Source: Costus lasius
Lineage: Eukaryota; Streptophyta; Magnoliopsida; Zingiberales; Costaceae
Reading direction: 5' to 3'
Length of the DNA stretch: 64,000 nt
Assembly: GCA_027563935.2 (NCBI GenBank)
Contig: CM050447.1
Span: 85,421,461-85,485,460 of the forward strand
This document shows positions 49,384-60,344 of this stretch, piece by piece. The notes under the pieces were generated by a model. That model had not been told where the DNA came from, searched no databases, and saw only the letters and a program-made list of their open reading frames with translations. The position numbers and the translations under genes are program-made. The first letter of the stretch is position 1; each line of letters begins with the position of its first letter.

Positions 49384-49862
49384 TAAGCACCACTATGCAC
49401 CATTGCATGATGTATCTAAGATCCCTCTTCCAATACCACTATGTTTCTCATATGAATGCATAATGAAATGGGCCTTATCTTCATGAGGGATCAAATGTTA
49501 AACGAATAACCATTGCCTCTCAATTTATTATGCATTTTGACCTATGCCACATGAAAAAGAAAACTTTTAATTTTTTTAAAAAATCGAACTATTAAAAAAT
49601 ATTTTCAATGATTTTTTCAAATAATATGCACTTATTTTTGCAACCCTGAAAAATTTAAATACCATTATTTGTTATAAAGCCCACAAACATATACTATCTC
49701 TAAGATTACAATAATTGAATAATTAACCAGATGATGTATATCGTATAAGGCAAGGAGCATACAAGGAGTTGAACCTTTTCACTACAATAAACAAGCAACT
49801 AAAGAACTCGAGTCTCCAAATCTTTAACTATATGGTTGAAATCCTCATTCCATTTGGCATTT
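49384..49862. repeat. Segment homologous to 7530-8117
   Basis: Same order of blocks (TAAGCACCACTA, AATACCACT.TGTTTCTCAT, GATGTATATCGTA.AAGGCAAGG) with about 100 bases missing relative to the left copy. Homology ends where the next insertion begins. Confidence 0.7.
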
Positions 49863-51190
49863 AGGTTGTGTTTAGTAGGAAGGAAAGCAGGAGGGAATGG
49901 AAGGAAAGTTGGAAGGAAAGCTCTTTTGACGTGTTTAGTACGAAGGATAGAAACTAGGGGAGGTAAAATGGGAGGAAAGTTAGAAGGAAAATAGGGTTAT
50001 TTGCTTTCTGCCCAAAGCTGGATCTTACACTTTATCTACGTATTTTCACCCTCTCTTTCCTTATCACCCTCTCCTGCCTCTCGCCTCTTGTCGTCATTTC
50101 TTCATTGCCCAAATTAGCGATGATCCTCCCTCAATCGCACCTGCTGCGAAGAAGCGCCGAGGAGTGGGCATCGGCATTAGCGCGGCAGAACACCATGAGT
50201 TGGTGGCAGCATGGTAGGCGAGGAGGGTCTATAGTTTGGACTGCGTGTTCGACCTCATCCCACCGAGGACATACAGTTTGATATGGCAGGGGAGGGCAAC
50301 GCAGGAGAAGCCGGGGAGCAGAGCGGCACACCACCTCCGGCTAGAATTGGGGAGAGAGTGCGACGGCAGCCTCCGACTTGCAGTGGAGGAAAGACGAGCT
50401 AGAGAGGACGCAGTTCCAGGCAGAGGAGACCAACGAAGCAGAACATTTGCTTGGCCTCACAATCTGAGAGAAATTCTATCGTGGGATTGTCAACAAAGGT
50501 AACCCGATTTGTCGACCATTCCACAATCTGGCTTTTGCTCAAGCCAAGGCTCTTTGCGAACAATCTCTCGTTGCTTCACGATATAGTATTTTCATTTGCA
50601 ATGATGGAACTGGTGATAATGGACCTTATCCTAGGATTTTTGTATTAGAGCTTCTTGTGGACCAGCTAAGTTACCAGAGTCAAGTTGAGTGTCATATCTT
50701 TTGTACTTTGCAATTGTTATTGAATACACTCTCACGACTTGAAGAACACTAGTTAATTACTATAATATTAAATAATTATTAATTAAACAATTAATTACTT
50801 TCATAGTATCTAATGATATTTAATTAATTTCATATTATTTATTAATCTTGAATAATTATTACAATATTTCATAATAATTAATTAATCATTATTATATTTT
50901 CATAGTAGGAGAGAATATTTAATTAATTTTATATTATTTATTATTATTCAATTATAATTTTAAAATGTATTTGATGATATTTATATAATAAGAGTATAAA
51001 AAGAAGGGGTATATATATCAATCTTTATAATTTTATTTCCCCCTAAATAATCACTATTTTAATATTTAATAAATCATTATGTATGTTTGACCTTTTCTAA
51101 TTCACCTTATAAAAATAAGATTTTTTTTGTTTAATGGGTTCTAGCTTCCAATGAACGCAAGCATTCATTGTTAATCACCCCTAAAATTTG
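49862..51190. mobile_element. Probable non-autonomous DNA transposon with GC-rich, gene-like core
   Basis: Begins at the break of homology with 8117 and opens with purine-rich GGTTGTGTTTAGTAGGAAGG followed by GGAAGGAAAG repeats, an opening common in plant MITE-like elements. The core (about 50040-50500) is strikingly GC-rich for this window and is followed by an open frame at 50468-50752. The end is very AT-rich, with two similar TAATTAATTTcATATTATTTATTA segments near 50820 and 50915. I found no matching terminal inverted repeat, so class and right end are uncertain. Confidence 0.4.
50468..50752 (+). other. Unidentified coding-like fragment in the GC-rich segment
   Basis: Open for 94 codons between stops, without an ATG at its start. 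It contains LAFAQAKALCEQSLVASR and SIFICNDGTGDNGPYPRIFV, and ends LLLNTLSRLEEH. The text looks like a real soluble protein exon, but I do not recognise the family. It may be an exon captured by a transposon or a relic of a host gene. Confidence 0.4.
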
Positions 51191-51639
51191 GGCACCTTTG
51201 ATTGAGAGATCTATGTTATGAAATAAAATAAATTGGCCGAATAAAATGATTCATTAAATATTAAAACAAAGATGCATGATGAGCTCAGAAAGAAAAAAAT
51301 GACAGAGATAAAGTCTTCGTCAACTTGAATGATTTGTATCTGCCAAATACCCGGCCTTGCAATGGCTTATTAGATATTTTTGATTTAGAAGGGATCCGAT
51401 CTCAATGACTCATCCAATATTCACTTTGAGAAATACCCAGCCTCAACGGCTTATTGGGTAAAGATATTCGGCCATGATGGCTTGTTGGATATTTGATTTG
51501 AGAAATTACCCGGCCTCAACAACTTGTTGGGTAAAGATATCCAGCCTTGCGGCGTGTTGGATATTCGCATTGAGAAATTACCCGGTCTCAACGGCTTGTT
51601 GGGTAAGGATATCTGGCCTTACGGCGGAAATCGATTTAC

Positions 51640-52090
51640 TTAAATCTTAGCCAATCGGGAGGCTCCCAAGATGATCTAAGTGGCGACTCCTATCAAATTA
51701 TGTCAAATATTTTCAGATCCACCTTTGTATTTTCAATCAGAGATCTGGATCCAAGCAGACTTGCGAATCAAACTTTTAAACGGTTGAAATTAATTCATCA
51801 GAATCTCAGCCAATCAGATGGTTTCTGAAGTGATCCAAACGTTGATCCTTACTCATCTAAGTAAGATCTTTCCAAATCCGCCCTCAGATTTTCGATTAGA
51901 AATCTGGATCAAAATAGATCTACAAATCAATCTTTCAACAGCTGCAATTAATTTTCCTGAATCTCGGCCAATCAGATGGCATCCATAGTGATCCAAATGT
52001 TTATCCTTACAAATTTGGATCAGATCTTTCTAGATCTGAACTCCATTTTTCAATCAGAAACTTAGATCTAAGCAGATTTACAACATTCAA
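51640..52090 (+). repeat. Three diverged units of about 150 bp in the centre of the foldback element
   Basis: Each unit has AATCTcaGCCAATCaGAtGG, then GTGATCCAAA, then AGATCTTTCcAAATC and AATCAGAaatCTGGATC. No coding frame is kept. Confidence 0.7.
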
Positions 52091-52317
52091 TCAAACATTG
52101 AATGTTTAGCCTAACAGCTCATTCACCCAACTCGTCCAGTTAATTCACACATAGTCATGGACAATGAATACTCGACGCGTGTTGTCAATGATATTGTTTT
52201 GGAGGTGCGTACGTCGATACTTTGTATCGGGGCGTAGTTCCTCAACGTTGTTACAATACAACTCAGATTTTTTCTCTATGGCCTATGCCTAAAGAGATGA
52301 GTATTGAACAAGTTCTG

Positions 52318-53200
52318 ATATCCACAAGCCCTCGAAAGGCCGGGTATCTTCTCAAATCAAATATCCAACATGCTGCAAGGCCAGATATTTTTCTCAAATC
52401 ATATATCCAACATGCCGAAAGGCCGAATACTTTTCAAATTAAATATCCAAGACGCCGCAAGGCCAGATAATTTTCAAATCAAATATCCAATACGTCGCAA
52501 GGCTGGATACTTTTCAAATCAAATATCCAACACGCCGCAAGGCCGGATATTTTTCAAATTTAAATATCCAACACGCCGCAAGGCCGGATATTTTCCCAAA
52601 TTTAAATATCCAACATGCCGTAAGGCTGGATATTTTCTCAAATCAAATATCCAACACATCGCAAGGCCGGATATTTCAAATATCCAATATGCCGCAAGGT
52701 CAGATATTTTTCAAATTAAATATCCAATATGCCGCAAGGCTGGATATTTTTGAAATCAAATATCCAAAATGCCGCAAGGCCGGGCATTTTTCAAATCAAA
52801 TATTCAACACGCCACAAGGCCGGATATTTTTCAAATCGAATATCCAACATACTGTAAAGCCGGATATCTTTACCCAACAAGCCGTTGATGCTGGGTAATT
52901 TATTAATTCAAATATCCAATACGCCGCAAGGCCAGATATCTTTATCCAACAAGCCGTTGAGGCCAGTTAATTTCTTAAATCGAATATCCAACATGCCACA
53001 AGGTCGGATAGCTTTACCCAACAAGTTGTTGAGGCTGGGTAATTTCTCAAATCGAATATCCAACAAACCATCATGACCGGATATCTTTACCCAACAAGCC
53101 GTTGAGGCTGGGTATTTCTCAAAGTGAACATCTGATGAGTCATTGAGACCGGATCCCTTCTAAATCCAAAATATCCAACAAGCCATTGCAAGGCCGAGTA
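52318..53200 (+). repeat. Tandem array of about 23 short palindromic units
   Basis: Type 1 units: ATATCCAACACGCCGCAAGG followed by CCGGATAT. Type 2 units: ACCCAACAAGCCGTTGAGGC followed by TGGGTAA. The distal part is type 1 only; the part matching the left arm alternates both types. Long plus-strand frames through the array are by-products of its period. Confidence 0.8.
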
Positions 53201-53205
53201 TTTGG

Positions 53206-53353
53206 TGTCACAATTTTGAACCTCAAAGTCAGCCTCTCTTAGCAGCTTTGATTTCCTTTTATACAAATCCCTAAATGGATACAGGTTTAATACAAAAGAA
53301 TATATTTACATCTAATTACAACCTAACTAATATTTTCATATCTACCACTAATA
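53206..53353 (-). mobile_element. LTR remnant of copia element G
   Basis: In minus sense it follows the purine tract TTTGAGGGGGGA and starts TATTAGTGGTAGATATG (relatives start TGTTAG). It is cut at the border of the foldback element. Confidence 0.6.
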
Positions 53354-53360
53354 TCCCCCC

Positions 53361-53505
53361 TCAAATTGATGCGGCATCATTAGTAAGCATCAATTTGGTA
53401 ACTAAAAATTGATGATGAGGCTTGGAGAGAGCTTTAGTAAAAATATCAGCAATTTGAAGTTCTGTGGTAATATGTGGAAGAGTAAGCAGATGAGAATCAT
53501 AAGCT
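53361..53505 (-). pseudogene. RNase H C-terminus of copia element G
   Basis: In minus sense: HLLTLPHITTELQIADIFTK followed by ALSKPHHQFLVTKL and TNDAASI, stop at 53361-53363. This is the typical copia pol end, directly before a purine tract. The upstream RNase H core is missing, replaced by a gypsy LTR fragment. Confidence 0.8.
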
Positions 53506-54816
53506 TATTTTTATATATATATTTTGTATCATTTTATATATCTTTTCATGCTAAATTGAAGATCTTTTGCTTATTTTTATGCTAAATTTATCAAATATTG
53601 CAAAATCTACTTCTATTTTGGTTTTTCATGATTTTCAGGTACAAAGACACTTTTTTGAGGCATTTTCGAGAAAAATCAAAGACATAGAAAAGTTACCATC
53701 ATCAAGAGGAGATCACTTGACAAATTTCACGCAAATCGGAGCAACCAACCAAAATATGGTAGTGTCGTATTCTATATTACGGTATCGTATTTTCGTACGA
53801 TACCGTAATATCAGAGCACTGCCGTAAATTGGTGGAATGCCGACCAAAAGGTTTAATGAAAAATATGGCACTGCCATAAAACTTAACACTGCCGTATTTT
53901 GAAGCGCATTCAGAATAGAGATAATTCCTGATTTTACGGCACTACCGTAAACATTGACACGGGCCATATTTTCCAGACGATTTCAACCAGAGAGATCAGC
54001 CGATTTTATGGTAGTGCCATGAACCATTATACGGTGTCGTATTTGCCAGACAATTCAGATCAGAGAACACGAGCGATTTTACGGCACTACCGTGAAATAT
54101 TACACCACCGTATTTTCATTTTTGAACGCGACTCCACAGTCAATTTTGAAGCCCGTTTTCTGCGGAGAACATTGCAGACGATCCAGACCTTTAAATTTGA
54201 TGACGTAAGAAGAAGAAGGGAGCTTTCGACGAGAGGATCAGGAAGACACCAAATGCCCCAATTTTCATTAACTGTAGAGGGATAAATCGAGTTACACGCC
54301 GCCGCCTAGGGTTCCGTCGCCGCGACAAATCCAAAGCATCTCCGGCCGTGAAATTCATACTAAAGAAGAAGGAGGAGATCAATTGGAGGAGAAATCAAAG
54401 AAGAAGGAGGCGCCGCTACTGTTCATCGCCCTCCTTTGCAAAATACGGCTATAATTTGCATTACAGCCGTGGCGTATTTTTCTAAAACTTCTTTTCCTTT
54501 GATTTTTGATCTTCTGAAACCATGGAATATTGTATTTTCTTCACTATGCTAGCTTAAGCACTCTTTGGGACACGGGGGAGTAATTCCCTTTGATTTTCTT
54601 AATGACTAGATACTTTTTGCTTTCATCATGATTATTCTACTTTGATAATTTTACCTATGCGATTATTGCTCTAAGATTCTCCTTAGTTTACTTTTTGTCA
54701 TCATGATTTAGAGTTTTCGCAATAAGGACCAAAAGGTGATTTGCTTGAGAACTTATAACCCTAAAATTGACTAATAGGAACTTACCGTAAGAAACTAGGT
54801 TAAGTTCTTATTTCTA
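53506..54816 (+). mobile_element. Gypsy LTR alpha fragment, truncated at both ends
   Basis: Closely matches 3240-4550 and 61009-62340: TATTTTGTATCATTTTATAT start zone, ACGG/CCGT palindromes at about 53755-54120, then the leader-like zone. It lacks the first 20 or so bases and everything after about 'ggttaagttctta', including the right end. Both borders run straight into copia coding sequence. Confidence 0.8.
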
Positions 54817-55880
54817 CTCGATCTTGCTTCTTACTTTTCCAAGAAATAAGGGAATCACTAAGAAACATACACCAACTTGTAACAGAATGTCGTGTTTTAG
54901 AACAACTAGCCCAATCAGCGTCACTATAGGTGATTAAGCGAAGCGAAGAGTTAGTTGGAAAGTGAAGGCCTGTGGTAGAAGTGCCTTTTAAGTAGCGCAA
55001 AATACGACAAACCGCATCAAAATGGATATGTGTTGGGGCCTGCATAAATTGGCTCACTTGTTGAACAGCAAAAGAAATATCTGGCCATGTAATTGTAAGA
55101 TAATTTAGGCTCCCCACAAGTTGTCGATACAAAGAAGGATCAGAAAGAAATATCCCATCATTCTGACAATATTTAACATTCACCTCTAAGGGAGTATCCA
55201 TTGACCGACCCTCTGGAAGACCAGCAAGAGTGAGTAAGTCCTTAATATATTTATGTTGATGTAGAAAAAGACCATTTGAGGTATGAAAAACTTCGAGACC
55301 TAAGAAATAGTGCAGAGATCCCAAATCCTTCATATGAAAACATTGCTGAAGATGATCTTGAAGTTTTGATATCAAGGATAAGTCAGATCCAGTGATAACA
55401 ATGTCATCAACATATACCAGCAAAAGAACAATACCAATAAAAGTTTTGCAACGAAATAAAGATGAATCATATTGACTTTGAGTAAATGAGAAGTCAAGAA
55501 GAGTAGATCGAAACTTATCAAACCATGCACGGGGCGCTTGTTTCAATCCATAGAGAGATCATTTCAGCCTACAAACATCAGAAGAAGATGTAGAAAATAG
55601 TCTAGAGGGAGGAGTTATATATATCTCCTCCTTCAGATCACCATGTAGAAATGCATTTTTAACATCCATCTGATGTAAAGGCCATCCTTGAGATCCAGCA
55701 ATAGCAAGTACAAGGTGAACAGTTGTCATTTTAGCAACAAGGGCAAAAGTCTCCTCATAATTAATGCCATATTTCTGCCTATTATCAAGAGCCACCAAAC
55801 AAGCTTTATACCGATCAAGAGAACCATCTACCTTTAGCTTAATAGAATATATCCACTTATAGCCAATCGGTTTAACATCA
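54817..55880 (-). pseudogene. Reverse transcriptase of copia element G, broken
   Basis: In minus sense from 55880: DVKPIGYKWIYSIKLKVDGS, NYEETFALVAKMTTV, WPLHQMDVKNAFLHGDLKEE, RLK-stop-SLYGLKQAPRAW, LLLVYVDDIVITGSDLSLI, HFDAVCRILRYLKGT, SLISWKSKKQDRV. RT is nearly complete with its YVDD site. One in-frame TGA interrupts it (55559-55561). At 54817 the frame meets the gypsy LTR fragment exactly where SRSSTEAEYRA would follow; at 55880 it is cut by LTR beta. Confidence 0.88.
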
Positions 55881-57323
55881 TGATGACATGCATTGATATA
55901 GTATTTTTAGCATACTTTTACCATCAATTATCTCTCTTTTCTATCATGTTTTTACTCATTTTGGCTTAAATCCTTTTATTTGTTCGGAATCTTCACCTCT
56001 CTTCACTTTTGTCATATTTTAGGTGAGAATGACCAATTTTTGATGGATTTTGAAAGATCCGAGTGCACGAATAGATTCCAGACGCCGAGACGAAGTCACC
56101 TGCCAAATTTCATCAGAATCGGAGCAAGTTTGAAAAATACACCCCGCCCGTGAAAATAATTACGGCCATAATTTCTGCGGTGCTTTTTGAAGTTTTTCAC
56201 AGAGAGATTTACGGCCTGCCCGTGAAAATTTTCATGGCTGTAATTCCTGCCCGTGAAAATTTTCACAGCCGTATTTTTAACCCAGAATTGAACAGAAGAA
56301 AATATGGCCGCCCGTGAAAATTTTTATGGCCGTAATTTTGTCTGCTAGTTTCGGTTTTGACTCCGTTTCTCATCCAATTCGACCCATTTTTGAGCCAAAT
56401 TTTGGGGGAAACCTAATACAAGGATGGGGAACTATTTAAGGGAGCTTTGGGTTGAGTTTGAGAACTTTTTTGGTGAATCTTAAGGCAAGAACCAAGGAGG
56501 AGGCGAGATCTAGGGCACCGGGTGGCAACCAACGAAAAGACTTCGATTCCAAGGATTATTGGCGACGATATTCATCAGGAAACATTAATCCTTGTCTTCC
56601 TTTGTCTTTTTCATTTTTTTAGCCGATTGTAATCATGAACATGGAATTCTTCAACGTGAACATGTGTAGCATGTCAGCGTAAACTCCTATTCAGGATTAA
56701 GGGCGTAGCCCTCTTTGTTCTCATGACTTGATTGCTTTATACATCTTATGAAGTTATTTATTCTTGTTAGATTCAATTATTGTTGCATTAATCACATGAT
56801 AATTACTGGCCATGATTCTAATGTTTTAGACGTTTCAAGAAGTACTGAGAAGTGAATTGAGATGTCGGATCTACAATATTTGGACAAGTCGATTTGAACA
56901 CGAGAGTAGTTCAAATTGACTTGAGAGATCTAAGATTTATCAAAAACTCATTGGGTTTATCTTGAGTTAATAACCACGAGAGTAGGGGATTAAGTCAGAT
57001 AAACACCAGATTGTACTACTGAGAAGGGGCAATCTGTACATGCGGATAAATCTCCTTCAACATAGTAAATCCTTCCTAAGATTTCTTTAATTTTAATAAG
57101 TCATGAAGCATAGAGTGGTGAACTCGAAATCCTGAACTTTCCATAAATTGATTACAAACCCCAGATTGCTTTTTGTCGCTTTTGTCCAGTAGTGATAAAT
57201 TTCAATTTTCTCTCAGATTTGTCTAGCTAACAATTTTTAGTAAGAATCAGTAGTTAGCCATTGGTCTCTGTGGATTGATATTTTTACTACTTCGACGTAT
57301 CCGTACACTTGCGGATCACATCA
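55881..57323 (+). mobile_element. Gypsy LTR, subtype beta (CCGCCCGTGAAAATTTTCACGG type), 5' LTR
   Basis: TGATGACATGC to GCGGATCACATCA, 1443 bp, followed by the primer site at 57330. The hairpin zone at about 56140-56340 has four variants of GCCCGTGAAAATTTTCACGG with CCGTAATTT. TATTTAAG at 56433 is a possible TATA box. It shares its right end with LTRs alpha and gamma. Confidence 0.85.
56433..56440 (+). promoter_or_regulatory. Possible TATA box of LTR beta
   Basis: TATTTAAG behind the hairpin zone, at the position corresponding to TATAAAAG in LTR gamma. Confidence 0.4.
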
Positions 57324-57329
57324 AGTTTT

Positions 57330-57347
57330 TGGCGCCGTTGCCAAGGA
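57330..57347 (+). other. Primer-binding site for tRNA-Asp (two mismatches)
   Basis: TGGCGCCGTTGCCAAGGA, six bases behind the LTR end; two adjacent bases differ from the perfect site. Confidence 0.82.
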
Positions 57348-57474
57348 CCAGTTTCGCTAATATTGATTCACTCTAAGAATTGATAGACTAGGCTTTTGTT
57401 TTCTTTATAATTCTCTTCTTTTCTGCATTTAGTGAATACTTTCTATTTTCTTCATAACCTTTGGTTGATTGTTT

Positions 57475-59312
57475 ATGCCCAGGTGTTCTAGAAAACTATT
57501 TGAAGAAGATCCGGAACCAGAATGAACTTTTCACTTGCGCTTGAAACAATTAGCAAAGAAGACCGAAGAATCCAAGATGGGTGACGCAAACCCACAACCG
57601 AGAACTCTTAAGGAATATGCAAATCCAAACTATCAAGGAGTTCGCTCTAGTATTGTTCGCCCCAACATTGAGGCGAATAACTTCGAAATCAAGCCTTCTC
57701 TGCTATCTATGGTTCAGCAGAACCAATTTGGAGGATTATCTTCTGAAGACCCTAATATGCACCTTTCCATATTTCTTGAATACTGCGATACTTTGGAAAT
57801 GAATGGCATTTCCAATGATGCTTTGAGACTAAGATTATTTCCCTTTTCTCTCATGGATAGAGCTCGTGCATGGCTACATTCAAAACCGCCAGGTTCCATA
57901 ACAACTTGGGAGGAGCTCTCCAATGCCTTTCTAGCAAAATACTTTCCCCCGAGTAAGACTGCTCATCTAAGGAACCAGATCACGAATTTTGTTCAGAGGG
58001 AAGGAGAATCATTATACGAAGCATGGGACCGATTTAAAGAGCTTCAGAGGATGTGTCCACATCACAGCCTTGAGAAGTGGGTATTAGTCCATACCTTCTA
58101 TAATGCTCTCAATTATAACACTCGTATGACAGTTGATGCTGCCGCCGGTGGAGCAATCATGAATAAGACCAAGGATGAGGCGATTGATCTATTTGAGGAG
58201 ATGGCTTTGAACCATTGTCAATGGGTAAGTGAGAGAGGACCATCTGCTAAGGCGTCAGGTAAGTATGATTTAGATGCTATCGCTTCGCTTGCCGCCAAGG
58301 TTGATTCTTTGACCCATAAAATCAATTCTTTGAATGTAAATTCTGTCACCGTTAATGTATCTCATGTGAGATTTGTGGCAATGCAGGACATAATGCAGAG
58401 GATTGTCAGTTAGGAGTCTCTACACAGGGGGAGTGCAATTCTGAACAAGTTAAGGCAATTGGGAACTATAATGGAAGACCTCAGAATGACCCATACTAGG
58501 GTACTTACAACCCTGGTTGGAGGAACCATCTCAATCTTTCTTGGAAGAGTGATCAAAATCAAAGTCAAGCACCCCAGAACAACAATCGACGACCCTCTAA
58601 TTTTCAATCAAGACAGTATAACCAACCTTCAGCACCCTAGAAGTCTAACTTAGAGGTCATGATGGAGAACTTCATTGCCTCGCAGGCAAAACTGAATGAA
58701 AAATTCCTACAGCAATTAGAGAAACAAGATGACAATTTTAGGCAGGAATTCTGACATGTAAATGAGTCTATTAAGAATATCAATTCCGAGATGGAGTCTA
58801 TGAAGATTCTTCAGAGGATGTTGGAAACTCAGATAGCTCAGCAGGCTAGCTCTACAAGCAGGCCTACAGGCAGATTACTAGGAAAACCAGAGGTGAACCC
58901 ACGTGAGTATTGCAATGTTATTACCACACCCAGTGGGAAATAGTTGGAAGAACCTAGAGCACCAGATGTTACACAAGATTCAGAGGAGCAAAATGTTGAA
59001 TCTACAGAAGAAGAGGAAAGAGAAGGAGAAATAAATGTGCAAGAAAAGGAGCAGGAACCAGTGTATACACCACCACCTCCCTACAAACCACCAGTACCTT
59101 TTCCTCAGAGATTGGCAAAATCTAAGATTGATAAGCAGTTTGAAAAATTTTTAAAAGTACTCAAAAAGCTTTGCATCAACATACCCTTCACCGACGCTCT
59201 ATCCCAGATGCCTTCTTACACCAAGTTCTTGAAGGAAATTTTGTCCAACAAGAGAAAGTTGGAGGAGCATAGAACGGTCGCACTCACAGAGGAGTGCAGC
59301 GCTATAATCTAG
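57475..59312 (+). pseudogene. gag: Athila-like gag of the right gypsy element, several stops
   Basis: ATG 57475 opens MPRCSRKLFEEDPEPE, then TGA at 57523. The frame goes on as the gag domain (open to 58413) with LFPFSLMDRARAWLHSKPPG, EAWDRFKELQRMCPHHSLEK and VDAAAGGAIMNKT. A frameshift near 58360 moves the zinc knuckle CEICGNAGHNAEDC into another frame. Behind it follow stops at about 58497, 58640, 58752, 58941 and 59310, between recognisable parts: YNPGWRNHLNLSW, MLETQIAQQASSTSRP, the acidic and Pro-rich EPVYTPPPPYKPPVPFPQRL, and IPFTDALSQMPSYTKFLKEI. The family is the same as the gag at 953. Confidence 0.88.
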
Positions 59313-60344
59313 AACAAGCTGCCACCTAAGCTTAAAGACCCAGGGAGTTTTTCTATTCCCTATTTGATTGGTAGTATGTCTATTGACCGTGCTCTATGTG
59401 ATTTAGGGGCTAGTGTCAGCTTGATGCCACACTTTGTTTGTAAAAAGCTAGACATTGGAGATTTGAAGCCCACTTTTGTTTCACTTCAATTAGCTGACCG
59501 CTCTGTTCGACATCCAGTAGGTATTTTAGAGGATGTGCCCATTAAGGTCGGTAAGTTTTTTATTCCTCTTGATTTTGTTGTCCTCGAGATGGAGGAAGAC
59601 TCTAGGCTTCCTATAATCTTAGGTCGCCCCTTTTTGGCGACTGCTGGTGCAAATATTGATGTCAAAAATGGGAAGCTAACTTTTAAGATAGGTGGGGATT
59701 CTGTAGATTTTGATCTGACAGAAAATCTAAAGAAGCCTTCTTTTGTAGGATCTTGTTGCAGTGTAGAAGTCTTGGAAGACACTTCACCGATGACTATTAA
59801 TTCCAAGATAGAGAAAGATCCACTTGAAGTATGCTTTATCAAAGGTGATGATAGTGATGGAGGAAAGAGGTATGAATTTAAAACTCTCCCAAGTAACCTC
59901 AGGTATGAATTTCTTGGAGAGAACTCTACTTTTCCTGTATTTATTAATGCATATCTTGAGGCATCTCAAACTACAAAGAACTTATCTTATAATGGATCTT
60001 GTTGTGATATTAGTACTGTGAATGATATTTTGACTGATGTGCATAAATTATTTGCTGAACATTCTGACTCTAAAAGTTATACTTTTGTAGATTGTATTGT
60101 GAATTCTAATGATAAGGGATGTCAGCTTAATGTGGAGGAGACTAATTTACTTTCGAAGAAGCAGAAAATTCAGAGGAAGAAACGAAAAAGAAAGGAAGGG
60201 TTGAAATTATTTGACGAAGATAAGGGAACGAAGAAATTTTTTGCTAAAGTGAAACACTATTTTAGGGATAAGCCTTATATATTCAGAGATCAAAGAACAA
60301 AACAAGGAAAGCATACAGATACGATTCAAGCAGCCGTTACTTGA
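59313..60344 (+). CDS. Athila-like aspartic protease with basic C-terminal tail, open frame
   Basis: Open for 343 codons behind TAG 59310-59312; no own start is needed in a polyprotein, and an internal ATG is at 59376. Protease: CDLGASVSLMP (catalytic Asp, LG instead of TG or SG, usual in this group), LQLADRSVRHPVGILEDVPI, LPIILGRPFLATAGA. Next comes the known protease-RT linker ending LPSNLRYEFLGENSTFPVFI. Instead of RT, about 125 residues follow that I cannot assign, including the basic KKQKIQRKKRKRKEG (nuclear-signal-like) and KVKHYFRDKPYIF, then stop. RT, RNase H and integrase are deleted. The long open frame next to a stop-ridden gag is notable. Confidence 0.8.
   Translation, partial: NKLPPKLKDPGSFSIPYLIGSMSIDRALCDLGASVSLMPHFVCKKLDIGDLKPTFVSLQLADRSVRHPVGILEDVPIKVGKFFIPLDFVVLEMEEDSRLPIILGRPFLATAGANIDVKNGKLTFKIGGDSVDFDLTENLKKPSFVGSCCSVEVLEDTSPMTINSKIEKDPLEVCFIKGDDSDGGKRYEFKTLPSNLRYEFLGENSTFPVFINAYLEASQTTKNLSYNGSCCDISTVNDILTDVHKLFAEHSDSKSYTFVDCIVNSNDKGCQLNVEETNLLSKKQKIQRKKRKRKEGLKLFDEDKGTKKFFAKVKHYFRDKPYIFRDQRTKQGKHTDTIQAAVT

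Larger units (their letters stand above)
51343..53205. mobile_element. Foldback-type inverted-repeat element made of short hairpin units
   Basis: Left arm 51343-51640 and right arm about 52880-53205 are inverted copies in the same unit order: outer end CCAAATACcCGGCCTTGCAATGGCTT, then GATTTAGAAGGGATCCG, CTCAATGACTCATC, CACTTTGAGAAATACCCAGC and so on. The right side continues as a tandem array to about 52318, some 23 units of 38-43 bp. Each unit is a small palindrome, for example ATATCC..GCC GCAA GGC..GGATAT, or TACCCA..GCC..GGC TGGGTA. The middle (51640-52090) is a threefold repeat of about 150 bp. No transposase; I saw no matching flanking duplication. Confidence 0.75.

Noticed and set aside
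52222..53076. Three overlapping plus-strand frames with repeated peptide text, suggesting a repeat protein
   Set aside because: They arise from the period of the hairpin array; the peptide repeat follows DNA units, frames shift with unit length, and no start context or domain is present.
52318..53200. CRISPR-like look of the array
   Set aside because: Units vary throughout, there are no unique spacers between constant repeats, no cas genes, and the setting is a plant genome; it is an inverted-repeat element.
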